Shown: one piece after another, positions 33,230 to 42,206 of the stretch
Position numbering within the stretch: the stretch's first letter is position 1
Layout: the number at the start of each line of letters is the position of its first letter
NCBI GenBank assembly: GCA_965229445.1
Contig: OZ245876.1
Coordinates: 1,798,001 to 1,862,000 of the forward strand
Direction of reading: 5' to 3'
DNA: 64,000 bases
Source of the DNA: Owenweeksia sp965229445
GTDB lineage: Bacteria > Bacteroidota > Bacteroidia > Flavobacteriales > Schleiferiaceae
The notes under the pieces: generated by a model
The model's input: only the letters and a program-made list of their open reading frames with translations
The model's database searches: none
What the model was told of the DNA's origin: nothing
Position numbers and translations under genes: made by a program

Positions 33230-33784
33230 ATGAAGGCAAATAAAAACGTACTCTTTATTGCATTAATCGTGTTAGCTATGTTTTCACGACTAATTCCACA
33301 TGCGCCAAATTTTACCGCAGTTATCGCTACAGGGCTATTCGCAGGATTTGCGCTTAAGGGTGAATTCAAAGCCTTTTTGGTACCTATTATTGCCTTGTGG
33401 GTCACTGATTTATTGATCAATAACATAGTCTACGCTAGTTATTCTGAAGGTTTTGTCTTCGCCACGAAAGGATTTGCCTGGATCTATTCAGGCTTGATAG
33501 TTTCTGTACTTATTGGTAAGTATGGCATTAAGAGATTAAAATTGACCCCGATTGTGATGGGTGGTCTGGGAGCATCAATCGTGTTCTATCTCATAACCAA
33601 CTTTGGCTCCTGGATTGCAAATCCCGTTTATCCTCAAAATGCTTCCGGGCTACTCGCTTCCTATGTTGCAGGGCTACCCTTCCTGGTTAATCAGGTCTTG
33701 GGAACCGTAGTATTTGGCGCCATACTTTTTGGAGCAGCGTACGCGCTCAAACCCAAGCACGCCCCAGCAGGCATCAATGCCTAG
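33230..33784 (+). CDS. DUF6580-family membrane protein (putative transporter)
   Basis: The 184-residue protein is an integral membrane protein with five or six helices. The sequence IALIVLAMFSRLIPHAPNFT, then AVIATGLFAGFALKG and a C-terminal FLVNQVLGTVVFGAILFG match the DUF6580 family, which resembles substrate-binding (S) components of ECF vitamin transporters. Members occur beside cobalamin genes in Bacteroidota, and here cobT lies 1.1 kb away. Transport of a corrinoid or its precursor is therefore a reasonable guess, not proven. Its stop is overlapped by the start of the oxidoreductase gene. Confidence 0.78.
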   Translation: MKANKNVLFIALIVLAMFSRLIPHAPNFTAVIATGLFAGFALKGEFKAFLVPIIALWVTDLLINNIVYASYSEGFVFATKGFAWIYSGLIVSVLIGKYGIKRLKLTPIVMGGLGASIVFYLITNFGSWIANPVYPQNASGLLASYVAGLPFLVNQVLGTVVFGAILFGAAYALKPKHAPAGINA

Positions 33785-34895
33785 TATTTGGGAACAACAG
33801 AGTTTTTACCAACCTACTGACTACTTAATAATCGGGGCGGGATTTACCGGCTTATATACGGCCCTTGAACTATCAAAATTAAATCCTAAAGCCAGCATTC
33901 GGGTTTTGGAACGCGGGATAAATCCCGAAGGTGCCTCTGTGAGAAATGCCGGATTTGCTTGTTTCGGAAGTCCTTCAGAAATTCTTGACGATGCAGCAGA
34001 GGTGGGCATGGATGCGGCCCTATCCAGGGTACTGTTGCGCTATGAGGGCCTTCAGTATATAAGGGAATTGGTGGGTGAAGAAGGATGTGGTTGGCAGCTC
34101 AATGGCGGATATGAGCTGTTTAGTAATAATGCTGAGGAGCTCCATAATCAATGTCTGGAGGCTCTTCCCTCGCTCAATGAGCAACTCTATCCAAGGCTTG
34201 GCTTTAACCCTTACGAAATAGCTCATGAAGACTTTGGCCTTAGGCTTTCACATACACTAATTAGAATTAGAGGTGAAGCCTCTCTGAACACAGGTAGCTT
34301 GATCCTTAATTTGCTGGCGCTTGTTAAACAAGAAAAAGTTGATATCAGATTTGGTACTGAGGTGACGAATATTGAACACTCAGGCGGGGACCTTAAACAT
34401 CTGAGCACCAATACCGGAAAGGTATATAAGGCGGAGCGGGTTATTTTAGCTACCAAAGGGTTTACACGAAATATTTACGATCTGCCGGTTTGGCCAAATC
34501 GCGGACAGGTATTGCTTACCGAATCAATTCCTGCACTTAAGCTTAAGGGTAACTTCCATCTTGACCGTGGCTATTACTACTTCAGAGATTATCAGGGTGG
34601 TATTCTGTTAGGAGGAGGGCGTCATTTAGCTCGTGAACAGGAACAAACTCAAGTTTCGGAAACCAGCGAGGAGATTCAAAATGCCCTGGAAACGCTCTTA
34701 TCAACCACCATCCTGCCAGGGCAATCTTATAGAATAAAAGCGCGCTGGGCAGGGATCATGGGATTTGGTGCTCAGAATGATAAAGAACCAATCATTGAAG
34801 AAATAAGGCCAGGTGTTTATGCCGGGGTAAGACTAGGCGGTATGGGAGTTGCCATGGCGCCTATTATTGCGCGGAAACTGGTGAAACTCATGTGA
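33777..34895 (+). CDS. DAO-type FAD-dependent oxidoreductase
   Basis: The ATG at 33777 overlaps the end of the DUF6580 gene, giving a 372-residue enzyme. It has the FAD-binding motif DYLIIGAGFTGLYTALEL near the N-terminus, an ERG segment, the RNAGFACFGSP loop, and a C-terminal GVYAGVRLGGMGVAMAPI motif that completes the FAD site. This is the glycine/D-amino-acid oxidase (DAO) fold. The substrate is not identifiable; options include amino acids, polyamines or a tetrapyrrole precursor. It converges with cobT, with only 2 bases between the stops. Confidence 0.85.
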   Translation: MPSIWEQQSFYQPTDYLIIGAGFTGLYTALELSKLNPKASIRVLERGINPEGASVRNAGFACFGSPSEILDDAAEVGMDAALSRVLLRYEGLQYIRELVGEEGCGWQLNGGYELFSNNAEELHNQCLEALPSLNEQLYPRLGFNPYEIAHEDFGLRLSHTLIRIRGEASLNTGSLILNLLALVKQEKVDIRFGTEVTNIEHSGGDLKHLSTNTGKVYKAERVILATKGFTRNIYDLPVWPNRGQVLLTESIPALKLKGNFHLDRGYYYFRDYQGGILLGGGRHLAREQEQTQVSETSEEIQNALETLLSTTILPGQSYRIKARWAGIMGFGAQNDKEPIIEEIRPGVYAGVRLGGMGVAMAPIIARKLVKLM

Positions 34896-34897
34896 AT

Positions 34898-35920
34898 TCA
34901 ATTATCTACATGCCTAAGAATAGCCGCAGAATTCTTTATTATTGGGAAGGCCAGAGCAATACCACTTCCTTCACCAATTCCCAGATGTAATTGTAAAAGC
35001 GGATCAACTTCCAAAAAGTCGAGAAGGTTTTGATGTGCTTTTTCGCCACTTACGGTACAAAAAACACAGTATTCCAGCACTTCAGGGTACATCTGCGATG
35101 CGATTAGAGCAGCGGTACCTGACACAAAACCATCAATCATAATAAGCATCCGGCTTTCAGCAGCTTGGAGAATGGCGCCTGTCATAGCGGCTATCTCAAA
35201 TCCACCGAAAAGACTAAGAATGGTAAGTGGATCATGAGTCATGGGGTGTCGGCCCATGGATTTTTTTACCATTTTCAGTTTTGCATCATAAGCATTAACA
35301 CTGAGATCCCGGCGGATTATATAATGTTCAGGATCGCCAGTGGTAAGAGCAGCGCACAAAGCCCCGGCGCTGGTAGTATTGCCCACACCCAAATCACCAA
35401 TACCAATCGTGTTTGAACCCTTTAGAAACTCCGCCTGTACCATTTCCTTACCTACTCCAATTGCTTTTTCAGTTTCAGCCGTGGTCATGGATGGAAATTC
35501 GGCCATATTTCTACAAGCGCGATTAATCTTACGGTTAAAGAAATGAGTTCCTTGATGGAGCCAGTATCCCAGCGTGCCTTCAAAGGAATGATCCACCCCT
35601 ACGTCAATTACCTTCACCAAAAGGTCGTTTTCTCTGGCAAAAACATTTATCGGGGCTCCTTCATTCAGAAAATCCAGCAACAAATCGGCCGTGGTAAGAC
35701 CAGGAAGAGAGGAGAATTCTTTGTTGGAAAAGCCATAATCAGCGGCAAAGATTAACAAGGCCGGATCAATCAATACTGGTGATAAACTTTGCTGCACCAA
35801 GCCGATACGAATCGCAAGGTCTCTAAGAAGTCCCAATGATTTTGGAGGATACAGATGGCCTGCCAAACGCTTCCGAATGGCGGTTTCAAGGGTCTTATTC
35901 GCTATGCTTTGTACCTCCAT
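34898..35920 (-). CDS. cobT: Nicotinate-nucleotide--dimethylbenzimidazole phosphoribosyltransferase (CobT)
   Basis: The 340-residue enzyme activates the lower ligand of cobalamin by moving phosphoribose from nicotinate mononucleotide to dimethylbenzimidazole or a similar base. It shows the CobT signatures FAADYGFSN, IGIGDLGVGNTTSAGAL, the GGFEIAAMTGAI motif and the C-terminal LGIGEGSGIALAF with the catalytic Glu at about residue 316. Length is normal. It lies 4 bases after the BtuG-like gene on the same strand, hence one operon. No other cobalamin biosynthesis gene is in the window, so it may serve salvage and remodelling of imported corrinoids. Confidence 0.92.
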   Translation of the reverse strand: MEVQSIANKTLETAIRKRLAGHLYPPKSLGLLRDLAIRIGLVQQSLSPVLIDPALLIFAADYGFSNKEFSSLPGLTTADLLLDFLNEGAPINVFARENDLLVKVIDVGVDHSFEGTLGYWLHQGTHFFNRKINRACRNMAEFPSMTTAETEKAIGVGKEMVQAEFLKGSNTIGIGDLGVGNTTSAGALCAALTTGDPEHYIIRRDLSVNAYDAKLKMVKKSMGRHPMTHDPLTILSLFGGFEIAAMTGAILQAAESRMLIMIDGFVSGTAALIASQMYPEVLEYCVFCTVSGEKAHQNLLDFLEVDPLLQLHLGIGEGSGIALAFPIIKNSAAILRHVDN

Positions 35921-35924
35921 TTTC

Positions 35925-37025
35925 TCATCTGAACCCGAAGTCGACAGGTGCTATACCGGTTTCCCTAGAATCCAAAAGATTAGCACCTTTCCCATATCGG
36001 AATAACGTACCTGGTGAAACACCATCTCCGGGATCAGTAAGGTATATCTGCTTTTCTATTCGATCGAAACCTACCGCATTAAAACTTCCTGCAATAAAGG
36101 GGCCTACCGGTAATGTTCCCGCATCGCGGTTAAACTTCATGAGATTGGCCTCTTTATAATAATCCAGAAAGTAAAAAATATTCTTGTCATCACCTTGAAT
36201 TAAGTCCTGCGGTTTCAGTTGATTGTCGGTAAAGATCCAGAAGGTATCTAAACTTAGGCTGTCAGTCAGGTAATACTCCAACGAATCTGAACTGATATCG
36301 AACTTAATCAGCACACCATTGGTACTGTTAAAGGGATTTTGGATGTCTTCTACTCCACCACAAAGCACCCAGAGCTTATTCTCTTCATCAATCACCATAG
36401 AATTGGGATTGTGAGCCACCTGAATCTGTGCCACCAAAGTATCCGCCACAGCGTTTATGACACTCACCGTGCTGTCCACAAAAGGTCCGCCGCTGTTGGC
36501 TACGAACACCAGGTTACCTAAACTTACCATATTCTCGGGAGCAATGCCGGTGCTGATACTTTTTACCAGGTTACCATTGTTCACATTGAGAATCCATACA
36601 CCACCCTCCTGCCAATCGGTAACATAAAACTTATTCTCGGTAATCTTTATCATCTTTTTCGGAGCTCCAAAACCCTTAAAGCGCTTTTGCACTTCCATGG
36701 TTGAGGTATTCACCATAAGAATTTCGCCTGTACCACCAACTACCAGAAAGCTGCGATCTCCATCCACATAGATGCTATATAAACCATTGCCCGGTACATA
36801 GGTATTGGATTTGTAAAACACATTGTGTTCTACGGCTTTATTTAAGGGGTCATACAGACAGATAGAACCAGTACCACTCGCGCTAAGCCCCTCATTTACC
36901 ACCACTACTTTGTCGGTAGAAGGAGGTTCGGGTGGGGGTGGTGGATCTTTCTTACAACTCTGCAGAACCATGACCAACATCAAGGTTCCAAGCATACTTA
37001 ATCGGGAAAGCAAATGACTCTTCAT
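35925..37025 (-). CDS. DUF5074/YncE-type beta-propeller lipoprotein (BtuG-like)
   Basis: The 366-residue protein begins at the ATG at 37025 (the longer frame starts at a TTG) with a lipoprotein signal: lipobox LQSCKKD, then a Pro-rich linker. The body has YncE/NHL-like blades such as MVSLGNLVFVANSGG, NPNSMVIDEENKLWVLCGG and the repeated DSTVSVINAVADTLV pattern. It matches the DUF5074 propeller lipoproteins, whose best-known member BtuG captures cobalamin at the cell surface in Bacteroides. The adjacent cobT supports a corrinoid-binding role. No BtuB-type receptor is in the window. Confidence 0.78.
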   Translation of the reverse strand: MKSHLLSRLSMLGTLMLVMVLQSCKKDPPPPPEPPSTDKVVVVNEGLSASGTGSICLYDPLNKAVEHNVFYKSNTYVPGNGLYSIYVDGDRSFLVVGGTGEILMVNTSTMEVQKRFKGFGAPKKMIKITENKFYVTDWQEGGVWILNVNNGNLVKSISTGIAPENMVSLGNLVFVANSGGPFVDSTVSVINAVADTLVAQIQVAHNPNSMVIDEENKLWVLCGGVEDIQNPFNSTNGVLIKFDISSDSLEYYLTDSLSLDTFWIFTDNQLKPQDLIQGDDKNIFYFLDYYKEANLMKFNRDAGTLPVGPFIAGSFNAVGFDRIEKQIYLTDPGDGVSPGTLFRYGKGANLLDSRETGIAPVDFGFR

Positions 37026-37162
37026 AAACAAGGCTTATTACAGGGGAAATATATAGATATTCCTACAGTTCACTTGTAAGCAATTAACGAGCGAAAGTTA
37101 AGGATTAGCATAGGATCAACGGAATGTGATTAGAGATAATGCAGTTTAGAGCGAAAATTTCG

Positions 37163-38074
37163 TTAAAATCTGACCTTGTATTCGAGGTTGGCTACAAACC
37201 CACGGGTAAGGCCATCCGGACGAACTTCACGTACTACCAAAGGCGCTGCTACACCAAATTGAATGCCGCTGACTGAATTTAATTTTAGGTCGAGAAACAT
37301 ATTGAGATTAAAGGTCAACCCGCTTGAGTTCTCGATATCTACTAATTCTCCAGCATCATTTATGTACCGATCATTTCTTAAATGATAAATTGGTAGAGCA
37401 CTTGGTGTAAACACTAATTTCTCACTTAATGCTATAGGATAGGATACTCTGGCCAACAGGTCACCTGCTCGATCAAAACCTCTGGTGGTAGGAATTTCCC
37501 TGAAAATTGATCCTTCCGGATACTGGGCACTATCAAACTGATTATTGTTTTGGGTCAATGGTTGTTGATAGCTGATGGACCAAATAATTTTACCGTCTGC
37601 ATTTCCCACGCCTAGAATCATATCATAAGTACCGAGACTTGATTGGTAATCCATTGGTAAAGCATTGCCATCCAGTAGCTTATTACCATCGCTCAAGGGG
37701 ATTTTCAAACCGCCAACCACATCTACTGCCCCAACACTGTAATTTGAAGTTAGGAAAATGTCTGACAAACCGGTGCTGCTAACTTCATTACCGTTTTGAG
37801 ATATGCCGGTCAGTTTGACTTTAAAACCCAATTTTTCACTCAACTGCCTTCCATACTCTGCATAAGCCCCAAACACGGTAATGCTGTAGTCGGCTAATCC
37901 GTAATTGAAACCCAGCTTTACATAGGAAAGACTGGCGCTATCCAAATTTCCATGGGCATCATGTTTAAAGTCGCTGATAGAACAGGCTCCGGCGTCACTA
38001 CATCCCTGCGCCCATGAGCTTTGTGAAAAGCCCAGCAGTAAAAACATCATGCACAGGGAATAAGATGGTTTCAT
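37163..38074 (-). CDS. Outer-membrane beta-barrel protein, transporter-like
   Basis: The start at 38074 gives MKPSYSLCMMFLLLGFSQSS and a signal cleavage before QGCSD; two upstream Met codons would extend the hydrophilic front. The 303-residue body is rich in Tyr and Gly, with alternating strands and a C-terminal GFVANLEYKVRF, as in outer-membrane barrels of the MetA/phenol-degradation-like fold. A CSDAGACSISDFK start with two Cys is conserved in this kind of protein. Function unknown; nearness to the BtuG-like and cobT genes, 138 bases away on the same strand, might hint at corrinoid-related transport, but recN is equally close on the other side. Confidence 0.65.
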   Translation of the reverse strand: MKPSYSLCMMFLLLGFSQSSWAQGCSDAGACSISDFKHDAHGNLDSASLSYVKLGFNYGLADYSITVFGAYAEYGRQLSEKLGFKVKLTGISQNGNEVSSTGLSDIFLTSNYSVGAVDVVGGLKIPLSDGNKLLDGNALPMDYQSSLGTYDMILGVGNADGKIIWSISYQQPLTQNNNQFDSAQYPEGSIFREIPTTRGFDRAGDLLARVSYPIALSEKLVFTPSALPIYHLRNDRYINDAGELVDIENSSGLTFNLNMFLDLKLNSVSGIQFGVAAPLVVREVRPDGLTRGFVANLEYKVRF

Positions 38075-38113
38075 CCTGTTAATCATTAGTTTGTCCGGCC
38101 TCATAGAGCTTAG

Positions 38114-39772
38114 CTAATTGTGATGACGCAAGGTGCGGGCATTGGCCATGGCTGCCTCTGTAATCTGCTCACCACTTAACATGCGCGCCAACTCATGTAA
38201 TCTGGAGTCCTCATTGAGTATTTCAATTCTGGTAAGGGTATTACCTTCGGTCAGTTCCTTCAGCACTTTTAAATGTGAATTTCCTCTGGAAGCAATCTGC
38301 GGCAAGTGGGTGATGGCAATTACCTGCATATTGAGGGACATTTCGCTTAAAATTGTTCCAATTTTCCCTGCGGTCTCACCACTGACACCGGTATCTATTT
38401 CATCAAATACGATGGCCGGCAACTTACTTTTAGCGGCCATGATGGATTTCACTGCTAGCATCACACGACTTAACTCCCCTCCTGAAGCCACTTTCTTTAA
38501 CGGCATAACTGCTCTTCCGGGATTGGCCGAGAAAAAAAAGTCGATTGCATCCGCGCCGCTGGCCTGATAAGAGGTGTCTGACAAGCGTACTTCAAATTTA
38601 GCAGCGGGCATATTTAGGTCGTGAAGCACTTTTTGAACGGAGCCCTCTACCACACTAACAGCCGACTCCCTACTCACTCTTAAGTCCTTGGCCTTTTGGG
38701 CTAGCTTAGCTTCAGCCTTGCTCAGCGCCTCTTTGAGGTTCTGAATTTTCTCATCGTGATTCGCATATTGCTCCAGCTTGCTGCCTATTTCTGCCTGGCG
38801 AAGAAGAAGCTCCTCCTCTGAGTTGACCCCATGTTTCTTTTGCAATCCCACTATAGTACTGCGACGCTCATCTACGGCACTCAGTCTCGATGGATCGAGA
38901 TCAATACTCTGGCTGAGGGATTCAAGCTCTTGCCTTATGTCTTGCAATTCTATGTGAACACTTTCTGATCGACTGAGAAGATCAGGATCGTCCGCTTCAA
39001 AATCGGATAATTTTCTAAGTGAGGAGATAAGATTTGATAAGCCTTGCGTGATACCTGCTCCACTCTCGTCTTCAAAACTATTTAGTGCCGCCGCCAGGGA
39101 CTCACTAATTTCACCGGCACATTCCAGAATGTGCAGTTCCTTTTCCAGACGCTCTTGTTCTCCTGATTCAAGCCTGGCCTGTTCAAGTTCATCAAATAAA
39201 AACTGCTGGTAGTCATAATCATAAGATTCCAGACTAAAAGACTTCTCGTAGTCAGCGATGGCGGCTTCGGACTCTTTCCATGCCCCAAATGCCTCCGCAT
39301 AGGCTACTCTTTGCATAGAATTATTCGCATAAGCATCGAGCAGCTGAAGTTGAAAAGAGCTGTTATTCAAAAGCAGCGTATCATTTTGACTATGCACATC
39401 AACCACCTGAGAACTAAGCTCATTAAGCGTGTTAAGAGTTACCGGCGTATCATTTATAAATGATCGCGACTTTCCACCAGGCGTAATTTCCCTTCGAAAA
39501 ATGCAATCTTCTTCAAAATCCAGATCATTTTCTTCAAAGAAACCACCAAAACGCGCTTGCTCTAGTTTAAAAACGGCTTCTATCACGCATTTAAGATCAG
39601 GATTACGAAGTGATTTGAGGTCGGCCCGGCGACCGAGAACCAAGCCTAAGGCACCTAGAATGATAGACTTTCCTGCCCCCGTTTCACCAGTAAGCACCGT
39701 GAGCCCATTCTTAAATTCCAGGTTAAGGGAATCTATTAAGGCGTAATTTCTTACCGACAGGTGCTTCAGCAT
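38114..39772 (-). CDS. recN: DNA repair protein RecN
   Basis: The 552-residue SMC-like ATPase acts in double-strand-break repair. It begins with MLKHLSVRNYALIDSLNLEF; Walker A is GETGAGKS (about residue 32), a long central coiled coil spans roughly 155-360, then come the ABC signature ASGGELSRVMLA and Walker B IVFDEIDTGVSGETA. The start at 39772 is chosen because the upstream frame would overlap porD with no family match. It follows porD, coaBC and rpoZ in a conserved Bacteroidota gene order. Confidence 0.95.
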   Translation of the reverse strand: MLKHLSVRNYALIDSLNLEFKNGLTVLTGETGAGKSIILGALGLVLGRRADLKSLRNPDLKCVIEAVFKLEQARFGGFFEENDLDFEEDCIFRREITPGGKSRSFINDTPVTLNTLNELSSQVVDVHSQNDTLLLNNSSFQLQLLDAYANNSMQRVAYAEAFGAWKESEAAIADYEKSFSLESYDYDYQQFLFDELEQARLESGEQERLEKELHILECAGEISESLAAALNSFEDESGAGITQGLSNLISSLRKLSDFEADDPDLLSRSESVHIELQDIRQELESLSQSIDLDPSRLSAVDERRSTIVGLQKKHGVNSEEELLLRQAEIGSKLEQYANHDEKIQNLKEALSKAEAKLAQKAKDLRVSRESAVSVVEGSVQKVLHDLNMPAAKFEVRLSDTSYQASGADAIDFFFSANPGRAVMPLKKVASGGELSRVMLAVKSIMAAKSKLPAIVFDEIDTGVSGETAGKIGTILSEMSLNMQVIAITHLPQIASRGNSHLKVLKELTEGNTLTRIEILNEDSRLHELARMLSGEQITEAAMANARTLRHHN

Positions 39773-39788
39773 AAAACTAAGGTAAGGA

Positions 39789-40697
39789 TTATGCTTTTCC
39801 CAGCTTTTGGTACTTGCCGGCGTTGGAGGCATCCAACTCTTCCAAAACCTCCTTTAAGTCGGCCAGGGGTATAGGATCACCCCCACTGAAAATATTTATA
39901 ATCTCCTGACTTTTGGCATCAAAGAAGAGTTGCATTAAAAAGGAATTGCGACGTTGGTCATTAACAGACTTTAGATCCATCAAAGCTTCTTTGATCGTTT
40001 CCTTCGCTTGCTTTTGCTTGCTAGGTTCATACATTTGATCAAGACCCAGACGATGATACTTATAAAGACCCATACGCAATTTGTCAAAAGCAGGGCTCAT
40101 CAGATTATCTACCAAGATAAACCGGTTTTTATTGCCGTCGAAACTGGCCCAGCCGGTAAAATTACTTCCCTGTGAATTTCCAACGATGGTTTGTGCATTA
40201 TTGTAAAAGGGATCACCACCTTTAGGAGAGAAGGTATCATGATCCAAACCAATGATGATGTAAACATAATAGGCCAGTATTGAGGTGAGGTTGGAAATAC
40301 TGGTATTGAGAGTGAAGTCCAGGCGATCAAACTCTACATACTGAAAAGCCAGATCAGCATCGCGATGCACAAATACCGGTGAACTGTAGTCGGACATATA
40401 AACCGGACGACTATAGGACACCTGAAGTTCACCACTAAAATTGTTGTTGGCCCGGTCCTTTATGGTGATGATAAACTGGCAATTAATTCTTTCCTCCTGG
40501 GTATAGTTTTCATCCGTCCATTCCCGATTATTCAGAAAATCGGATATGGCCGTTTCCATAGTCTGATAGATCTGCTTATTGGTTGCCTGAATCCCCGGGG
40601 TCAACACCTGAACCTGAGCCTGAATTTCCTGTCCTCTTAACTCAGACAGCAAGAGCAGGCAAGCGAGTGAGGATATAGTTAAAAATATCTTCTGCAA
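39789..40697 (-). CDS. porD: Type IX secretion protein PorD (DUF4835)
   Basis: The 302-residue protein belongs to DUF4835, known as PorD in type IX secretion. After a signal peptide (QKIFLTISSLACLLLLSELRG) comes the characteristic QVQVLTPGIQATNKQIYQTM, and later SYVxRPVY-type strands, AYYVYIIIGLDHDTFSPKGGDP and the C-terminal helical DLKEVLEELDASN. It is a periplasmic or outer-membrane-associated part of the secretion machinery. The start is a TTG located 56 bases inside the end of coaBC, the only candidate ahead of the signal. It serves the T9SS cargo seen elsewhere in this window. Confidence 0.88.
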   Translation of the reverse strand: MQKIFLTISSLACLLLLSELRGQEIQAQVQVLTPGIQATNKQIYQTMETAISDFLNNREWTDENYTQEERINCQFIITIKDRANNNFSGELQVSYSRPVYMSDYSSPVFVHRDADLAFQYVEFDRLDFTLNTSISNLTSILAYYVYIIIGLDHDTFSPKGGDPFYNNAQTIVGNSQGSNFTGWASFDGNKNRFILVDNLMSPAFDKLRMGLYKYHRLGLDQMYEPSKQKQAKETIKEALMDLKSVNDQRRNSFLMQLFFDAKSQEIINIFSGGDPIPLADLKEVLEELDASNAGKYQKLGKA

Positions 40698-41856
40698 TTT
40701 CCGGTTTTGATTTAAGTTCTATTTCTGTTTTGTGCCCTGATTTGTCTAATAAGACAACCTCATTCGTGTCACTTTTAAAACCTGTATTCTCTGAGGGTTT
40801 ATTGAGAACGATGAGATCACAGTTTTTCTTGTTCAGTTTGGCCAATGCATGATCAACTGCATTGTTGGTTTCCAAAGCAAAACCCACCAAATATTGGCCA
40901 TCCCTTTTTCTTTCTCCAAGACTTTGTAGAATATCGGGATTTTTTACCAGAGATAGGTTAAGCGAGTCTTCGCTCTTCTTAATTTTTTGATCCGCTACTG
41001 TTGCCGGTCGATAGTCCGCGACCGCTGCCGATAGTATGGCCAGATCAACTTCTTCAAAGATTTCTTGACAAATCTCCAATAGCTCAGTGGCGGTTTGTAT
41101 GTTAATGCATTCAATATCAGCGTTTTCAGGCCGAAGATGAGTTGGGCCTAAAACCAGTCTTACATGAGCGCCGAGATGTGCGGCAACTTCGGCCAGAGCA
41201 ATACCCATTTTTCCGGAAGAGTGATTGCCAATAAATCGGACCGGGTCTATGGGCTCATAAGTTGGTCCGGCATTGATCAATACCTTAATGCCATGCAAGG
41301 GAGCCTGCTCCTTCATGTGATCCTCAACGAAAGTGATAATATGTTCGGGTTCTGCCATGCGGCCTTCGCCGGATAATCCACTGGCTAATTCTCCCGTTTC
41401 TGCAGGAATCAGGATATTTCCAAAAGATTGCAACTTTTTAATGTTGTTTTGAGTGGAATCATGACGATACATATCGAGATCCATCCCGGGTGCAAAATAA
41501 ACCGGGCATTTTGCGGATAAGTACGCACCAAGCAGGAGATTGTCCGCTTTTCCACTCACCATCTTGCCCATGCTGTTGGCCGTAACCGGCGCAATAATCA
41601 TCAGGTCGGCCCAGAGACCCAGGTCTACATGATTATTCCACTTACCTTCCGGGTCTTCTTTATCATAATATTCCCATAGAACCGGATTTTTAGATAAGGT
41701 AGCCAAGCTTAATGGGGTAACAAAATCTCTGGCTGCCGGACTTAGTATAACCCTAACCTCTGCACCTGCTTTTACAAGCAAACGCACCAAATAAGTAGCC
41801 TTATATGCGGCGATACTACCGGTAACACCCAGCAATACCTTCTTTCCCCGCAACAT
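40642..41856 (-). CDS. coaBC: Bifunctional phosphopantothenoylcysteine decarboxylase/ligase CoaBC
   Basis: The 404-residue fusion makes 4'-phosphopantetheine from phosphopantothenate, cysteine and CTP in coenzyme A synthesis. The N-terminal CoaC flavoprotein part has LLGVTGSIAAYKA, NNHVDLGLWAD with its active-site His, and IIAPVTANSMGKMVSGKADN. The C-terminal CoaB part starts with VLINAGPTYEPIDPVRFI and contains NHSSGKMG and the Lys-rich VADQKIKKSE loop. The start at 41856, 11 bases after rpoZ, matches the family N-terminus. The 3' end overlaps porD. Confidence 0.95.
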   Translation of the reverse strand: MLRGKKVLLGVTGSIAAYKATYLVRLLVKAGAEVRVILSPAARDFVTPLSLATLSKNPVLWEYYDKEDPEGKWNNHVDLGLWADLMIIAPVTANSMGKMVSGKADNLLLGAYLSAKCPVYFAPGMDLDMYRHDSTQNNIKKLQSFGNILIPAETGELASGLSGEGRMAEPEHIITFVEDHMKEQAPLHGIKVLINAGPTYEPIDPVRFIGNHSSGKMGIALAEVAAHLGAHVRLVLGPTHLRPENADIECINIQTATELLEICQEIFEEVDLAILSAAVADYRPATVADQKIKKSEDSLNLSLVKNPDILQSLGERKRDGQYLVGFALETNNAVDHALAKLNKKNCDLIVLNKPSENTGFKSDTNEVVLLDKSGHKTEIELKSKPEIAEDIFNYILTRLPALAV

Positions 41857-41867
41857 AGACTCCGGGA

Positions 41868-42203
41868 TTAAAATTGCTCTTGCTGCTCTGCAGAAGGACG
41901 GCGGAAATAGATGTTTCCTTCTTTCCATTCCTGCACAGCCATGGCGTGCGGCTTGGGTAAGGCTTCGTAAAATCTAGATACCTCGATTTGCTCCTTGTTC
42001 TCAAAGATTTCTTCCAGGCTTTCAGTGTGCGTCGCGAACTCATCCAGTTTGTCATGAAGTTCGATCTTGATCTCTTCACCTATTTGTTCCGCGCGTTTAG
42101 ACATAATAGCTATCGCCTCATAGATATTGTTCGTCGGATTATCCAGCTCATTGTTATTCATGGTTCGGGTGGTACGCGGGGCATTGATCTTCTTGTAGTC
42201 CAT
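41868..42203 (-). CDS. rpoZ: RNA polymerase omega subunit, Bacteroidota type
   Basis: The 111-residue protein is the Bacteroidota form of the omega subunit. It begins MDYKKINAPRTTRTMN and includes the conserved NIYEAIAIMSKRAEQIGEEI, typical of RpoZ helix 1, plus an extended acidic C-terminus. It stabilises the beta' subunit. The gene lies 3 bases after bamD and 11 before coaBC, matching the conserved gene order of this phylum. Confidence 0.9.
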   Translation of the reverse strand: MDYKKINAPRTTRTMNNNELDNPTNNIYEAIAIMSKRAEQIGEEIKIELHDKLDEFATHTESLEEIFENKEQIEVSRFYEALPKPHAMAVQEWKEGNIYFRRPSAEQQEQF

Positions 42204-42206
42204 AGA

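Noticed and set aside
37026..37162. Cobalamin riboswitch upstream of the BtuG-like and cobT genes
   Set aside because: The gap is only 137 bases and I could not find the conserved B12-box core. A covariance search would settle it.
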